Shown piece by piece: positions 11,434 to 23,614 of a DNA stretch of 64,000 bases. Position 1 is the first letter of the stretch. Each line of letters opens with the position of its first letter. The notes beneath the pieces are model-generated. The model saw nothing but the letters and a program-made list of their open reading frames with translations, was not told the DNA's origin and made no database searches. A program made the position numbers and the translations under genes. Origin of the DNA: Lycocorax pyrrhopterus obiensis (taxonomy: Eukaryota; Chordata; Aves; Passeriformes; Paradisaeidae); the NCBI GenBank assembly GCA_014706295.1, contig JACSVZ010000013.1, forward strand, positions 461,231 through 525,230, given 5' to 3'.

Positions 11434-13829
11434 AAAATGTGGAATTTCAGCTGGATGGGTGCTGGGTTTTATGCAAATCCTGCAACACCAAGCCGGCTGC
11501 TCCCTCCAATCCCCGCGTTTGACAGATGTGAGAACTTGAGAGCTCGAGTATTTTAGTGGCGCTCATGCTGAAGATGATAAATGCAGTCTTCATCTGGCAA
11601 CTTCAAGGTTCGCTTTTTTTTTATTTGAAGAGGAACATGCATATGGTTAAAAACACAACATTAATAATCCTTCCCTGCAAGCAAGATTGATACACGCTGC
11701 ATAAATCCTCCTGCAGCCGACGTGGCTTCTGGTAGACACGGAGTGTTTCTTTTGCCATCAATATTTGGGCTGAGGGTTGAAGTCCAAGTGAGGTTTTTTC
11801 CTTTCCCTTTTCAGAGGCGTGTGCTCCCAGCTGCACCCTGCTGATGCCTGCAGGCGCTGGGCAGCCCTGCCTCAGGAGCAGAGCAGTCTCTGAGATGTGC
11901 CACAGGATTCAGCGCCGCAGGGATGAAGTGAGGCACAAAATGCTTCTTGGAGCACTTGAGTCCATGCAGGACTCGGAGGGGCCGGGGTCTCAGCAGCAGC
12001 AGTCCCACCTGCCTGGGCCCCCACACGTGAACAGCGTGATCTGGTGCTTAGCAGGAGAGGAGAGAATTCTTCAGGACTCACTTTGTCTGTGCTTTATTTC
12101 CCAACAATAACAAAAAATTTCTTCCTTGTGTTTGTGAAGATGTCATTTAGGGTTTAATGAGGCTGCTGACCCCAGCACAGGGGCCCTGACCAGCGGGAGC
12201 AGCCAGGACTCCTCATCTCACCCCTGTCTTGGGGCGTTATCCCATTATCCCACCTGCCATTCATGGCAACTTCAGCCTTGGTGCTGAGCCTTGAGCACGT
12301 GTAGGGGAGAGAGATGTGGGAGCAGAAACCTCCAGCCCCAGAGTCGTGGTGTCCTGCACCATTCCACCCTGGTCCCCCTCAGACTAGGAGATACATCCAG
12401 GGATGCCTGTGTGAACAATCCTGGCACAGCAAAGAATCCCTGTCTGGGGATTCTGAGAACACTGGGGAATGAGATATTTGGCCTTTACTATGCAAGAGAC
12501 CTTTTTATCTCCCATTTTTGTACAGAAATTGTGAGTGTCGGGCTGAAAAAACATGGCCCCACCCACAGCAAGCTCAAATGGGAGCCAAGCCATTACGGAG
12601 CATGTGAAATAAATTTGGGGTATTGCAGGGAAACCGGGAAAAGACAAGACATACTGAGCATCAGACAGGAAAATGAACAAGTGCTGGAAGTGCAGCCTTG
12701 ATGGAAGCCTCAGAGGTCTCTGTGCTCTCCGAGTTTAGTGCTGGCTGAAAGAGAGCTGGAGCTGCAAGCAAATAAATGCTCTCTTGTTATTTGGTTTCTC
12801 CTGTGTTCATGGAAACAAAAATTGCATTAAGAAATACCTGACTTCACTATCAATTTTGATTCCCCACAGAACCCCAGACAGGTCTCTTGGCTTTGGCCTC
12901 ACTGTTCAGTGCTCTGTGAAACATTCCATAGCCTGTCTGCTCCTTTTTCTCCTCACTCAGACATTGGATACTGGGTGAAAAACAGGAGTCTCATATTTCC
13001 ATAGCTCTTCATGATCCCACTGGGGAAAACACTGGGGGGAAGAGGATCAGCAGGAATCAGCCTCCAAGCAAAGGCTCAGGGACCATCGTGATGCTGCTCC
13101 CTTTGGAGCCACTTTTATATGTGCAGGAGAACAACAGGAATCTCTTGATTCACAAGAGACCAACCTCCATGATATTTTCTCCCAGTACAACGGCAATTAA
13201 AGTGGGATGAAGCCAGGATGGCTGCTTTGGAGAACCTCCCAGTGCCAGAGAAGGGTTTGTGCAGCTGCTGTCCTCTGGGTGGGCGGTGGCTGCTGCCCTA
13301 GAGTCCCCCTGGAATAAATATCAACAGGGATGTGCTGAGCAGGCTCTGGATCTCATGTCAGCTGCAAGGAACCCTGTTAATATTTCAGTAGGATTCAGAC
13401 AAAAGCAGAGATAAAAAAAATGAGAGGTTCACAGTGTCACAGAGGAATATTTGCTGATTGAGAGGCAGGCAGCTTTTTTTAAAAACTATGGGGGACATCA
13501 TTTGCAACTCGTTCCCGAGAAGAGAGAAGTCCCATGACAGATTTCAAATCTTTGGCACAGCTTTATAACTTTATCAAAGAGAGGCATCAAAGCAAGAACT
13601 TTGTTCTGAAAAAAAAGGCAGCAAAAATAATCTATAGAAACCACAACAAAATATAAGATCAGGGTAATCATGTTGTACCATCAAAAAGGTGCCATTTTTG
13701 TGCCTTTTGTGATGCTTTCTTTGTGACAGTTGGGTCTCAATGGCACAGTGAAAATAACTTGCTTGTCTTGTGATTGACAGGAAATTTAAATTCTTGCAAG
13801 CAAATGCCAGCAGGAAAACAATCTCAGCC

Positions 13830-14172
13830 CACATATTGCACACCTTAACGTGATACTGGATTTAACCGTCCTCCTTGGGAGTTAATGGGTAATTGGGCCC
13901 ATATGGCACCCAAAAAAGTGCAAATTTGGGTTTTCAGCAGAAGAAGTCACCTGGGAAACTGTCTACATTTAGTTACTTATCTATATTCAATGCTATTGCC
14001 AGGACAAGATAAAGGCATAAGATGGAAACTTGAGAGCCTGAGATAACATAGGCCGAGAACTGCAGCAAGAGAGAATTGACTGCAGCAGCTTCTCCTCATA
14101 TTGACCCGACCATCATAACAGAAATAATGTCAGCTGTTTTCTATAATAACAGCACTGAACAGTCCAGGGATG
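13830..14172. promoter_or_regulatory. Candidate conserved noncoding element
   Basis: This AT-rich, repeat-free stretch has many AT-rich transcription-factor-like cores (GGTAATTGGG, GACAAGATAAAGG, TTATCTATATTC) and ends against the 18-base palindrome at 14173. The call rests on texture alone. It is an inference that needs cross-species alignment. Confidence 0.25.
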
Positions 14173-14190
14173 AACACTGTTAACAGTGTT
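14173..14190. promoter_or_regulatory. Perfect 18-bp palindrome
   Basis: AACACTGTTAACAGTGTT equals its own reverse complement, centred on GTTAAC. It could bind a dimeric factor or be a chance palindrome. It lies within an AT-rich, repeat-free stretch. Confidence 0.4.
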
Positions 14191-14260
14191 GCCTTTTATA
14201 GTCTTTTTTTTCGTCTCTACGTGTTTGATTAAAAACCTTATCAGTATTTTTCTCTCCCCC

Positions 14261-14284
14261 TTTTTTTCTTTCTTTCTTTCTTTG
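14261..14284 (+). repeat. TTTC microsatellite
   Basis: A T-run is followed by four to five TTTC units in a pyrimidine-rich context that begins near 14205 (TTTTTTTCG...TCTCTCCCCC). Confidence 0.85.
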
Positions 14285-14797
14285 TAATCACCTTTCCATC
14301 AATTATCTCTAGGTGGATTGTCAGTCAAGGAGCAAGTGCATCTTGGAAGCTGCTGGGAGTTCAGCTGGAAATGTTTGGTACCATAAAGCCAACCAAACTG
14401 ACAGACAGGCAGCTCTTCCTGGCTCCAGGGTCAGGAGCTCCAAGGAGCCATCCGAGAATGAGAAATGTCTTCTTGGAAACCAGGATGTGACCTGAGTGCT
14501 GTGTGGGGAGTGCGGGTGGACCAACATGATCGAGCTAATGGTCCTTAATGCCCACCCCAGGCCTTGCTCCAGAGCAAGGGGCAGGGCTGCTGCTGGGATC
14601 ACAGGAAGGCAGGCTCAGCCTTTATCCTTTGCTTCCCTCCCACGAGAAGGAAAGAGGAAAGGAATGAAGCTAGAGTCATAGTAACTCTTGGCTGGTTATC
14701 AACACTCAGCTTGGCAATGACTCCTGTGGCGCTCCTGGAGTATCAGCAGAGAGAGCACATCGCAGCAGAGAGTGTGCACTTATTCTCATTTCCTAAA
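14285..14797. other. Single-copy DNA, no gene
   Basis: No repeat family or domain-bearing frame is seen. Open frames of 60-93 codons on both strands overlap and look accidental. Confidence 0.35.
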
Positions 14798-14905
14798 AAA
14801 TCACAGATTCACTAAGGTTGGAAAAGCCTCTTCACACCATCAAGTCCAACCATTCCCCAAGCACTGCCAAGGCCACCACTGCCCCATGTGCCGAAGTGCC
14901 ACACA
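14798..14905 (-). mobile_element. CR1 LINE 3'-end fragment
   Basis: The reverse-complement tail AAATCACAGATTCACTAAGG is followed by TTGGAAAAGCCTCTTCACAC, CATCAAGTCCAACCATTCCC and AGCACTGCCAAGGCCACCAC. It belongs to the same group as the copies at 2785 and 50865. Confidence 0.9.
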
Positions 14906-15726
14906 TTATTTGTGGCAGAGATTTGCTCTCAAGGAGCAAATCCCTTCCCTGCCAGGCAGCATCCTCTCTCTCTGGTCCTCAGGTAAGGTTAATCCTCAGG
15001 AAGGTGTCTCCTCCTCGCTGCTGGCCGTGGAGTGTTTTCTGCAGCTGCATCCTCTCTTTGCAAAGTCACATAACCTTGACAAAAAGGCAAAGAATTAATT
15101 TATTTATTTTATTTTGCTTTGAGACAGCTTTGTCCAGGCACAGCAACCTCAGTTTTAATTGATTATACTGCAATTTCCCTGAACTTCTCCAGCAAATATG
15201 ATGCAGTGCTGCACCTCAAGCACCTGAGCAGGAACCTGCTCCAAAGACCTTATCATTCCCATTTTTCACACATTCTTTTTGTGCATGTGTGTTTGGTATT
15301 TCACTCTTATCTCATCTCCCAGCCTGCTGCAATAAACCAGTATTTCTTAACAAGACCCATTTTCAGGCTCAGACCTAATAAAAAGTCTGTTTCACACAAG
15401 GAGGCTGCTGGCCCTTCCTTTTCTCTGATGAAAGTTGTTATTGTTTTGCAGCTGAAGCAAACAGAAAGTGTTTTTGCCCATGCTTTAGTCAGAGTCTGTC
15501 ACTGATGAGAGGCTTGTTCCAGCACACGCAAGCGGCACATCAAAACATACACCAGAAAACAATGTTTTTCCTCTCCTTCAGAGGTCTGACTGCCCCGACG
15601 CAGGACCCCGGGGACGCACATCATCAGCTCAGTGGTGAGACAGCTCCAGCCTCAGAGGTGCATTTGGCACTCCTGCAGCTGCAAAGGAGCATCCAGCCCC
15701 ACTTCCCTACAGCATGGCACTGGCAC
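14906..15726. other. Single-copy DNA, no gene
   Basis: No repeat is recognised. A 128-codon plus frame at 15119-15505 has no signal peptide or domain that I can name and looks accidental. Confidence 0.35.
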
Positions 15727-15885
15727 GGCTGCCCAGGGCACTGCTGGAGTCACCATCCCTGGGAGGGTTCAAAGAACGTGTGGAGGTGGCATGTGGGGAC
15801 ATGGTTTAATGGTGACCATGGTGATGGTGCTGAGCTGATGGTTGGCCTCGCTGATCTCAGAGGGCTTTTCCAAATCTAGTGACTG
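15727..15885 (+). mobile_element. CR1 LINE 3'-end fragment
   Basis: Plus-strand CR1 3' end with GGCTGCCCAGGGCACTGCTGG, GAGTCACCATCCCTGGGAGG, GTGGGGACATGGTTTAATGG and a degraded GATCTCAGAGGGCTTTTCC tail. GATGGTG is locally duplicated (GACCATGGTGATGGTGCTG). Truncated, non-coding. Confidence 0.9.
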
Positions 15886-18800
15886 TGATTAGCATGATCG
15901 CGCCCAGACACAAGTGCTGAACACAGCCCCCAACCCTGGCACCACAGAGAAGGTTGTTTCTCAGTGACTCCTGGAGCAGACACGTGTGAGCTGCAGGCAC
16001 TGCAGCCAGCGGTGCTGTTGGACTCCCCAGCACCGTGCGGTGCTTTTCTCACAACCCTTCATTCCCCGGCACCTGAGCCTCACGCATCTGGCAAGGCCGG
16101 GACACAGGGATTGTTCTTACACACACACACCTGTGTGGGACTGCAAAGCCGAATGGGACTGAGGCATCCCATGTGGAAAAGACACCCCACAGAATGCCTT
16201 CTGTAAATAAAAGTGGGTTTCCTTTAAAGTGGCAGCAGTACCAATGTTTAATACACGCACACACGTTGTCAGGAAGGTTTTGCTCTTCACACACAGCTCT
16301 CATGTACGTGCCAGGAGCTGTTGATGTTAAAAACCTGTAACTTGGTTCTCCTTATGTCAAGGCCCAGTTTTAGATAAAATTCTAACAAATAATGTCATTT
16401 CTCTACTCATTTATTTTAGCAAATAATTTTAGGGATGACTGAATTCCATGCAGAGCACACTGCTACAATGTAACGGGACTAATTAAGAGATTTCAGATCT
16501 AAAAAGTGTTCAAACACATTACAGGACCAACTTTAGGCATGCACACAATTTCTTGGAGTATTTTCTTCTCTTTCGCAGGTCCTTGAGGGCAACTCTTCTG
16601 CAGAGCTGCCTTCCCCCAGCACTGGGAAAAGGCAAATCCTGGCACATTCCAAAGAGGAGGATCCTCCTGATGGTGAGGACAGGAGTTAATCAGGATGGTA
16701 ATGCTCCCTCATTCCTCTTGCCTGTGAGGAGAAGCGCAGTCCCTTGGACAGGTGTCCCTTTGCTCTGTGTAGCCAGGACTCCTCTGAAGTGCTGACAGAT
16801 GCTGGGCTCTGTTTGTGCCTCAGCTACAGCTGATTTGGGGGATTCGAATACTTCAAAGCTCTCTGTTGATTATTTTCTCCATGTTAGTTACATTTGAAAG
16901 TCAAATGATTTTTCAATGGAAAATTCTATTGTCATCTAAATCAGGTTTGTTTTAAAACATCAAATAAAGTTCAATAAAATTTTGGTTTTAAAACACTCAA
17001 ATCAAGTATTTCAGTCAAGCGACACATTTTGTTTCAACAGTTTAAAAGGAATGCTTTTGATCTTCCATTCCCAAAGAGCTTGTCCAAGAGAAGCCATTAG
17101 TGCTTACACTTACAAAAATAAAGACTTTTGAAGATTATCATCACGACAACATTTCAATTTCATTAACACAAAATAGTTTTACTACTGCAAAATGACTTTA
17201 AGATGTGCTAGAAATTTTTATTTCTAATTTGAAGATGGAAAATTAATGCATTGAAAAGAAAATAGATCTTGCAGATACATGGGAATTATCATTTGTTAAG
17301 CCCAAACCAAATTTTGCTTTAAAGTCAGAGATGATTCAAAACATTAGCACTAATTAGAGTAAAACCTGGGGATCCAAAGCAGCTATGCTCAAATAATTCA
17401 ATTTACAATATTACTAAAATCATTAGGCTGATGATAAATGGGAACCCAATGGGGATCGAGTGGGAGCAGGGAAAGGGTGTTCTTCAGGTTTGAATAAATG
17501 CCTGTAGGAAGGGTCCCTCCTGCTGGGGCATTGTCTGTGCCCAGGTGTGAGCCTCCACCAAAGAGACACCTGCAGAAGGTCAGGCTGACACGGAGGGACA
17601 GAGATCTCTGCTCCCTTACAGATGCTGGGGCAGGGACCCCGCACCATAAGGATGGAGCTGTGTAAAGCCAGGGAGAGGGGATCACAGCCCCTCAGATCTA
17701 CTGCAGCTGGAATTAACAAGGATGGTGAAACAGCCCAGGATGAATAAAGTCCTTTTTTCAACCCATATGCACTGATCCAAAAGCCAAACCCTCCTCCTCC
17801 TGAGATTTCTGCAGTGCAGTCTGCAAATTTCATTTAAACAAGTGTTTCCAAGAAATTTCATAGTGGGAAGGGACATTGCTCCAACTAAAGTGATCACACT
17901 GACAGTGTCTGAAATCAGCCAACTGTCTGTGGGTCTTTACTGAGCCAATCCACAATGAATCTGGTCCCTTGTGCAGGGAGGGCTCCTCCTGCTCAGCCCA
18001 ATATTGTACGAGAAGTTTTGTGTGTGCTCAGGGCCCATCTGGCAGCGCAGGGCACAGTCATCCCTGGGGCAGAGACACATTCCCAGATGTGAAATAATTC
18101 CAGCAATACAGTAAACACAGCGTTGCTTTAATCTGACCTTCAAAATCTTGCATCTACTTGAATAATCCAGAATTATTTTTTAAATATTAAGCCATCTATC
18201 TTTAACCAGAAGTTCCCAGTACTACCTTTTCTCAGAGACTGCCCTGTGGGCTTTGCTGTTCAGGTGGTCTCTAAGGGTTATTGACAAAGATGGGATGTAA
18301 CATTTCTATCAAGGGTTTGTTTGCGAAGGCACTGACTCCTCTAAATGAAACAGCAGACGGTGTTTATTAATCTGAAACGCTTTACAACATTTTGGTTTGA
18401 AAAGACAGCAAACAGTTTCTCCAGGATGGGTTTTTCTAGTAGAAATGTTGATAATGATTTTTTTTCCTTTTTTCAGAATTGCATTTTCCTCACAAGGGGA
18501 ATGTAGTCTTTTAAATGTATGTTGTATTCCTGTTAAATGCATTTCAGGAACAGTGTGTGCACATGAAAGGGCTCCTCTTCACTGAGATGTGTCACTTGTT
18601 ATATCCAAGGATAGGCAAGAGTCTCTGAAGTGCCCCAGCTGGCAGCTCCAGTCCCTGATATTCCGTATTTCAGTGTGCCTCCTGGTGTGCCCAGTGCGAA
18701 GGGTGACACTCTGGCGTAAGTGGTTGTGGTGTCTGCAGAGGGAAGCTGAGCACATGCCCAGAACAGGGTTGGAAATCCCCCGGGGAGGCGGCGGTGCCGT

Positions 18801-18994
18801 GGTGCCACAGGCACGGCCACGGGAGGCTGCAGCTCCCACGCCCGCCCGGGAGCCAGGCTGGTACTGGGAACTGAGCCCCAGCTTCCCATGAAGGCACTCG
18901 TGTCACTGTGCAGTGTCCTAACACAGTTAATGGCTCGAACCTGGAGTTCTCAGAACCTCACTGATTCAGGAAAATGTGTCCTCTGTGTCTGCAG
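15886..18994. other. Single-copy DNA, mostly AT-rich, no gene
   Basis: From 16370 to 17420 the DNA is very AT-rich and repeat-free, for example TAATTAAG near 16480 and the palindromic TGTTTTAAAACA near 16950. A GC-rich, CpG-containing patch lies at about 18775-18860. GGAAGGGACATTGCTCCAAC at about 17867 resembles a CR1 scrap but is too short to call. No coding gene is seen. Confidence 0.35.
16370..17420. promoter_or_regulatory. Candidate conserved noncoding element block
   Basis: About 1 kb of AT-rich DNA free of recognisable repeats, with numerous homeodomain-like TAATT/AATTA cores and short TTTTAAAA palindromes. An ancient regulatory block is one explanation; ordinary AT-rich desert is another. 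The call is inference from composition. Confidence 0.22.
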
Positions 18995-19059
18995 AACACA
19001 AATCACACCTGGCAGCAGCTTACGAGCTCTCTGGAACCTCAGAGTGTTCCTCATGTCAG
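18995..19059 (+). other. Candidate 65-bp exon bounded by splice-like signals
   Basis: A pyrimidine-biased acceptor (CCTCTGTGTCTGCAG) ends at 18994, and a strong donor CAG|GTAAGG begins at 19060. All three forward frames are open across the 65 bases. No protein family is recognised, so this could be a noncoding-RNA exon or a chance pairing of splice motifs. The donor lies at the first unit of a short tandem repeat. Confidence 0.15.
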
Positions 19060-19060
19060 G

Positions 19061-19108
19061 TAAGGAATGGGGTAAGGAATGGGGTCAGGAATGGGGTCAG
19101 GAATGGGA
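19061..19108 (+). repeat. 12-bp tandem repeat, four copies
   Basis: Four units of TAAGGAATGGGG or TCAGGAATGGGG lie head to tail. The first two carry GGTAAGG and the later two GGTCAGG, so each of the early units repeats a donor-like motif. Confidence 0.85.
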
Positions 19109-20824
19109 GTGATGAGTGCACACTTGGGCTGAGGGGTGGGGGAGAGCAGAGGTTTGGGAGTCAGAGGTGGTGCCTGACCTTCCTCCCAGCCCTGCTGTGT
19201 TTGCACAGTCCATGTCTCCTGCAGGGATGAACATCAGGAGGACCAGGCCTCTCTTGGATAGCAGCTCACTGCCTTTCCTGCCCAGCTTCTTGGAAAACAA
19301 TCCCAGTTTTCTAAAACACACCATGGCCAAGCTGTGTCCTGGAGGTTCTTCCTGCACAGGGTTCACCACCCCAAAGGCTCAGGTGAGGGCACGACTGGTC
19401 CTCCCTGCCCTGGTGGATCCATAAACCACTTGTTTCCTTCAAGCACCTGTGACTGATGTCAAGAGATAATTCTTCCCTTATCCTTTAAATCCTTCTACCT
19501 ACAGAAAGTGACAGCTGCTGATGAAATGACAGTGTGAGCCAACCAGCGATGGCTGCGGGCTGTCAGCTGGGATAACTGGAGGGCTCAGAAGGTTTAATTT
19601 CAATCTGAAATGATTTTACATGGGAAAACCGTGAGCGATAGGGTTATAACCGCAGCTGACAAATGTGACCATATCACTCCATGTTTGCTTCTTGTTAACT
19701 AACTCTTCACCTTTCTTCCTTTTAATATCACATACACTCTTGGAGTCCTATTTCACTTTAGATCTTCCAGACTGCTGGGGAAGAAATCCTCCCAGTGTTT
19801 GCCTTCTGCAGAGCAACAAACCCAGAGATTCTCCAGCTGACGCTGCTCTCTGCAAACAGCAACTCACTGCCTTGATTTAAGCTCTAAAATGGGTAAGCAC
19901 AATCGCCCATGGCAATGTCAAATACACCTGGAATGTAGTGCAGCTGGAATTGCCAGAGGATGGAAATGTACCATCCTCTGACCAGGCTGGTCAACCTTGC
20001 CATAAATTCTGTATTTTTTGAAGTTCAGTGAAGTGGAATTTTACGATGTCCCATCCAGGCGTCCAGGTGTGCTGCTGGAAGTCAGGAAGTGCCACTGCAG
20101 AGGTTGGCTTTGGTCCTGGCAGAGCAGCTCCCTGCTCAGAGAGGGCACTCAGAGAGGGCTCAGAGCAGGGGCTCAGCCCGACATTGCCAGCATGGCACAG
20201 AGCCCCCTTCCATTCGTCACAGGGCCTGTGTCCCCCTCCCTGCCTGCAGCCTCCACTGGCTCCAGGAAAGTTGGGGAAAAGAAAGAAACAACCCTGTGAA
20301 TGTCACCGTTCTCAGCTGGGGACACTATGGAACAGGTTTGGTTTGGTGGACCTCATTGGGGATTGTCTATCTGGTTTCTTCAATTTTGCAAGAGGAGGAT
20401 TTTGATTATACAGTAATGTGAGCTCAGGAGCTTTGAAAGTGAGCAGCATGTGAGCCTTCACCATGTTTCCTTGTCTCAGAGTGCCCATCCCTCTACTTTT
20501 CTCTCATGACTCCTTAGCTAACATGACGTTAATTGTGATTGGAAAATGATTGAGCCTGTGAATTGTGAGACTGCTCTCACTTCAAAATGTAGCAAGTACT
20601 GCTCTGATTAGATTGCTCTCTCCTTTCATTGCTGAACAACTTGAAGCTTAAAAAGAATTTAGAAGTGAATAATATTTGTGCTGAGAGACTCTTTCCTGCA
20701 CACTGGTGAATACATGTATGAAAGACAGACCTGCTCTTACTGACACCCAGAGTGAGCTCTGCCTTTGTGTTCAGAGAGGGGCAATGAAGCTGGTGAAAGG
20801 CCTCAGTCTCTGTCTTGAAAAGCA
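19109..20824. other. Single-copy DNA, no gene
   Basis: AT-rich around 19540-19760 and 20500-20700, GC-richer around 20090-20280. No repeat is recognised. Open frames of up to 125 codons at 20018-20421 overlap in all three plus frames, which argues against coding. Confidence 0.35.
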
Positions 20825-21292
20825 ATCACAGAGAAATCACAGAATCACTGAGGTTGGAAAAGCCCTCCAGGATCACCGAGCCCAAACTGTGCCTGATCCC
20901 CACCTCGTCCCCAGCCCAGAGCACTGAGTGCCACCTCCAGCCCTTCCTTGCACACCTCCAGGGATGGGCACTCCAAACCTCCCTGGGCAGCCCCTGCCAA
21001 GGCCTGACCACCCTTTCCATGCAGAAATTCCTGCTGATGGCCACCCTGAGCCTCCCCTGGCCCAGCCTGGGGCCGTTCCCTCTCCTCCTGTCCCTGTTCC
21101 CTGGGAGCAGAGCCCGATCCCCCCCGGCTGCCCCCTCCTGTCAGGGAGTTGTGCAGAGCCACAAGGTCCCCCCTGAGCCTCCTTTTCTCCAGGCTGAGCC
21201 CCTTTCCCAGCTCCCTCAGCCGCTCCTGGGGCTCCAGCCCCTTCCCAGCTCCGTTCCCTGCCCTGGACACGCTCAGCACCTCTGCATGTTGC
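20825..21292 (-). mobile_element. CR1 LINE 3' region, about 470 bases
   Basis: The longest 3'-end CR1 in the window, minus strand. It has the tail AATCACAGAATCACTGAGG, then GGTTGGAAAAGCCCTCCAGG, GAGCACTGAGTGCCACCTCC, CTCCAGGGATGGGCACTCC, CCTGGGCAGCCCCTGCCAAG, CTGAGCCTCCTTTTCTCCAG and CTCCCTCAGCCGCTCCTGGG in the expected order. This reaches upstream of the 3' UTR into the decayed end of ORF2. The 144- and 173-codon frames across it are accidental. Confidence 0.95.
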
Positions 21293-23307
21293 AGAGAAGG
21301 CTACTTGCTATTTTAAAGCTAATTAATGTTAGATGAGCACAATAATTTTCTCTCCAGAGGGTGAAAACCAGTAAAGCTGCATTTCCCTGCAGAGCACTCT
21401 GCCAATGTCCATCAGGTGACCTGGCAGTGCATGGCAGGGAGACGAATTTGATTTTTTAAAAACACTTTTTTGTTAGTGAATAACAGTGTCAGGAAGCGAG
21501 AGGCTTCCAGAGGAGGCCTTTCCTCTGCAGAAGTGTTGCCTGACCCCCTCAGTGTCCAGCGCTTGAGGAAGACCAGAGACCACTTTTACCAGTAAGATGC
21601 ATAATTATGCCTTGTCCTTTATTTGGCGAAGAATCTTCATAATTGTGCAAAGTTCATAACTCATGACCTTGAGCTCAGCTGTGCTCAGGAAAGATGGGAA
21701 GGAGCAGGGACAGTGCTGCCCACCACAGACAGCAGAACAGCCACACCCTGTGCACAAACCACCCGTGGAGCCACCCCCAGGAATGTGGGCCAGCATCCTG
21801 AAGTCTCTTGTCCAGCCCCCTGAGCCCAGCAGCTGTGACCAGGTGATTCCTGTCAGACAAAAACATGTGCCCAGAACTAGAGCACAACTTCCCAGGAAAA
21901 TTGGCAGCAATTCCCGTTCTGGGGCAACGCCACTAAAAACCCTTCCCACAGTGGGGCTGCAGTGCAGGGTGGGCACTGTCTGTCAGAGCAGATCTGCAGC
22001 TGCTGCAGTGTGGATTGCCAGGAACTGTCCTAAAACACTTTGCTTAGAAAAATTAATAACTCGCCTTTTAAGTCCTCTTTCTACAGCCTGCACAACTTCA
22101 ATTGAAATGATAATTTTAAGAATTATAATATAGCAGAGAAACAGCAACGAATTTATCAAATTATAAGTAGAGAGAACGTGTTTTCCTTCAACCTTTATAG
22201 TGAAAATTATTTTCATATTAAAAAAAAAAATCAAAGAACTGTTACTGTATTCCTGGGGTTTTAAAGAAGTAATGAGCAGTAAACTCCGGCAATTATTCCC
22301 ATACATTATTAAATGTCACTGTTAAACAACTGCACACTCTGAAAAGGAAGAGGCATCAATTCAGGGAGGAAACTTTGGGCTGATTTCACACTCCTTCCCC
22401 GTGATGCCTGGATAATTTTATGCACAGCATCACCAATAAAAGTAGAGTTTTCTTGATATCTGTTTGACTATGAGTTTAACTGAAAAGCTTTAATACCATC
22501 TTGTGTGTTAATTCAAGCAGCAAAACCCCCTTTCGAGCTCCTAAATGATACAAAATCAGATCTATTATCACATTTCAAACATGATATTCACTGACACGAA
22601 AGGATTTGTGTTGCTTTACCCATCCACTACCTCAGAGCTTGCAGTTGTCTTTATCCTCAGCAACAATTACTCCAGCAAGGGCAGCTTTAGTGAAATGTCA
22701 CACTTTAAACCCAAGAAACAAGATCAAATATCCAAGGTGAAACTGCCCAGATCCTTTGGAAGGTCGGGGAAAAGATACCTTTGGGGTTTTCTGTCAAATG
22801 CTTTATTATTTCTGATATGACCTAAAGGATAATCACTGTGGCAACATGTTTTATTTATTATATTTATATCCAAGTGAGTGTGTTGTTGTTCCTACTTACA
22901 ATTTGACATGTTAAACCCTACACTAACAGGAAACCAAAAATGCAATAAATTGCGATCCGGTACAAAATCTTAGAAATTAACATAAACCCTATTTTTTCTA
23001 ATAAAAATAGTGCTTATTTTACTCCTAATTCCTACTTTCCTGCGATTTCCAATCTGTCTGTGCACAAGGATGCCAACTGCTCTCACCCTGCAAGTTCAAA
23101 GCCAGGCAGCTGTGGGAGTTGCTGGGGTGGCCACAGGAAACCCAGTTGGCTTCACAGGTCCCTGGCAGGGTTTTACAGCAATTAGGGGGAAGGATGGTTC
23201 CAGAGGTGTGCAGCTCCATCAAGACACTGACACAAAACATCCACTAAAATGAGGTAAGTTTTATAAAATTATTGTCTGAGAGAGCGGAGATCTCCTGAAA
23301 GGAGGCG
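21293..23307. other. Single-copy DNA, mostly AT-rich, no gene
   Basis: The part at 22030-23030 is AT-rich and repeat-free, with an A10 run near 22220. GC-richer DNA at 21670-21990 holds overlapping open frames without known motifs. No repeat family is recognised. Confidence 0.35.
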
Positions 23308-23614
23308 GTGGCGCGGCGGGGGTCGGGCTCTTCTCCCAGGGACAAGCGACAGGACAAGAAGAAACAGCTGCAGGTTGGGCCAGGGAGGTTCAGGCTGGAT
23401 ATTTGGGAAAACTTCTTCACGAGAAGGCTGGTTAGGCATTGGAACAGACTGCCCAGGGTGGTGGAGGGGTCACTGTCCCTGGAGGTGCTCAACAAACACC
23501 CAGACGTGGCACTTCATAACCAGGGTTAGTGGACACGATGGTGATCGGTCGCAGGTTGGACCTGAGGATCCTGGAGGTGTTTCCCAACCTCAGCGATCCT
23601 GTGTTTGTGTGAGA
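23308..23614 (+). mobile_element. CR1 LINE 3' region
   Basis: Plus-strand CR1 with GGTCGGGCTCTTCTCCCAGG, GACAGGACAAGAAG, GGTTCAGGCTGGATATTTGG, AAAACTTCTTCACGAGAAGG, GGCATTGGAACAGACTGCCC and GGAGGTGCTCAACAAACACC. The terminal tail is degraded (CAACCTCAGCGATCCTGTG). Non-coding. Confidence 0.94.

Larger units (their letters stand above)
11434..14260. other. Single-copy DNA, no gene
   Basis: AT-rich parts at 11560-11800 and 13380-14200 alternate with GC-richer DNA at 11810-12420. A perfect octamer ATGCAAAT lies at 11471-11478. I see no repeat family, and the open frames (up to 136 codons at 12291-12701) have no recognisable motif. Confidence 0.35.

Noticed and set aside
10966..11556. 196-codon plus frame
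   Set aside because: It runs antisense through a CR1 3' end and is not CR1 ORF2.
17856..17895. CR1 tail scrap
   Set aside because: GGAAGGGACATTGCTCCAAC is CR1-like, but the match is too short and lacks the tail and flanking blocks.
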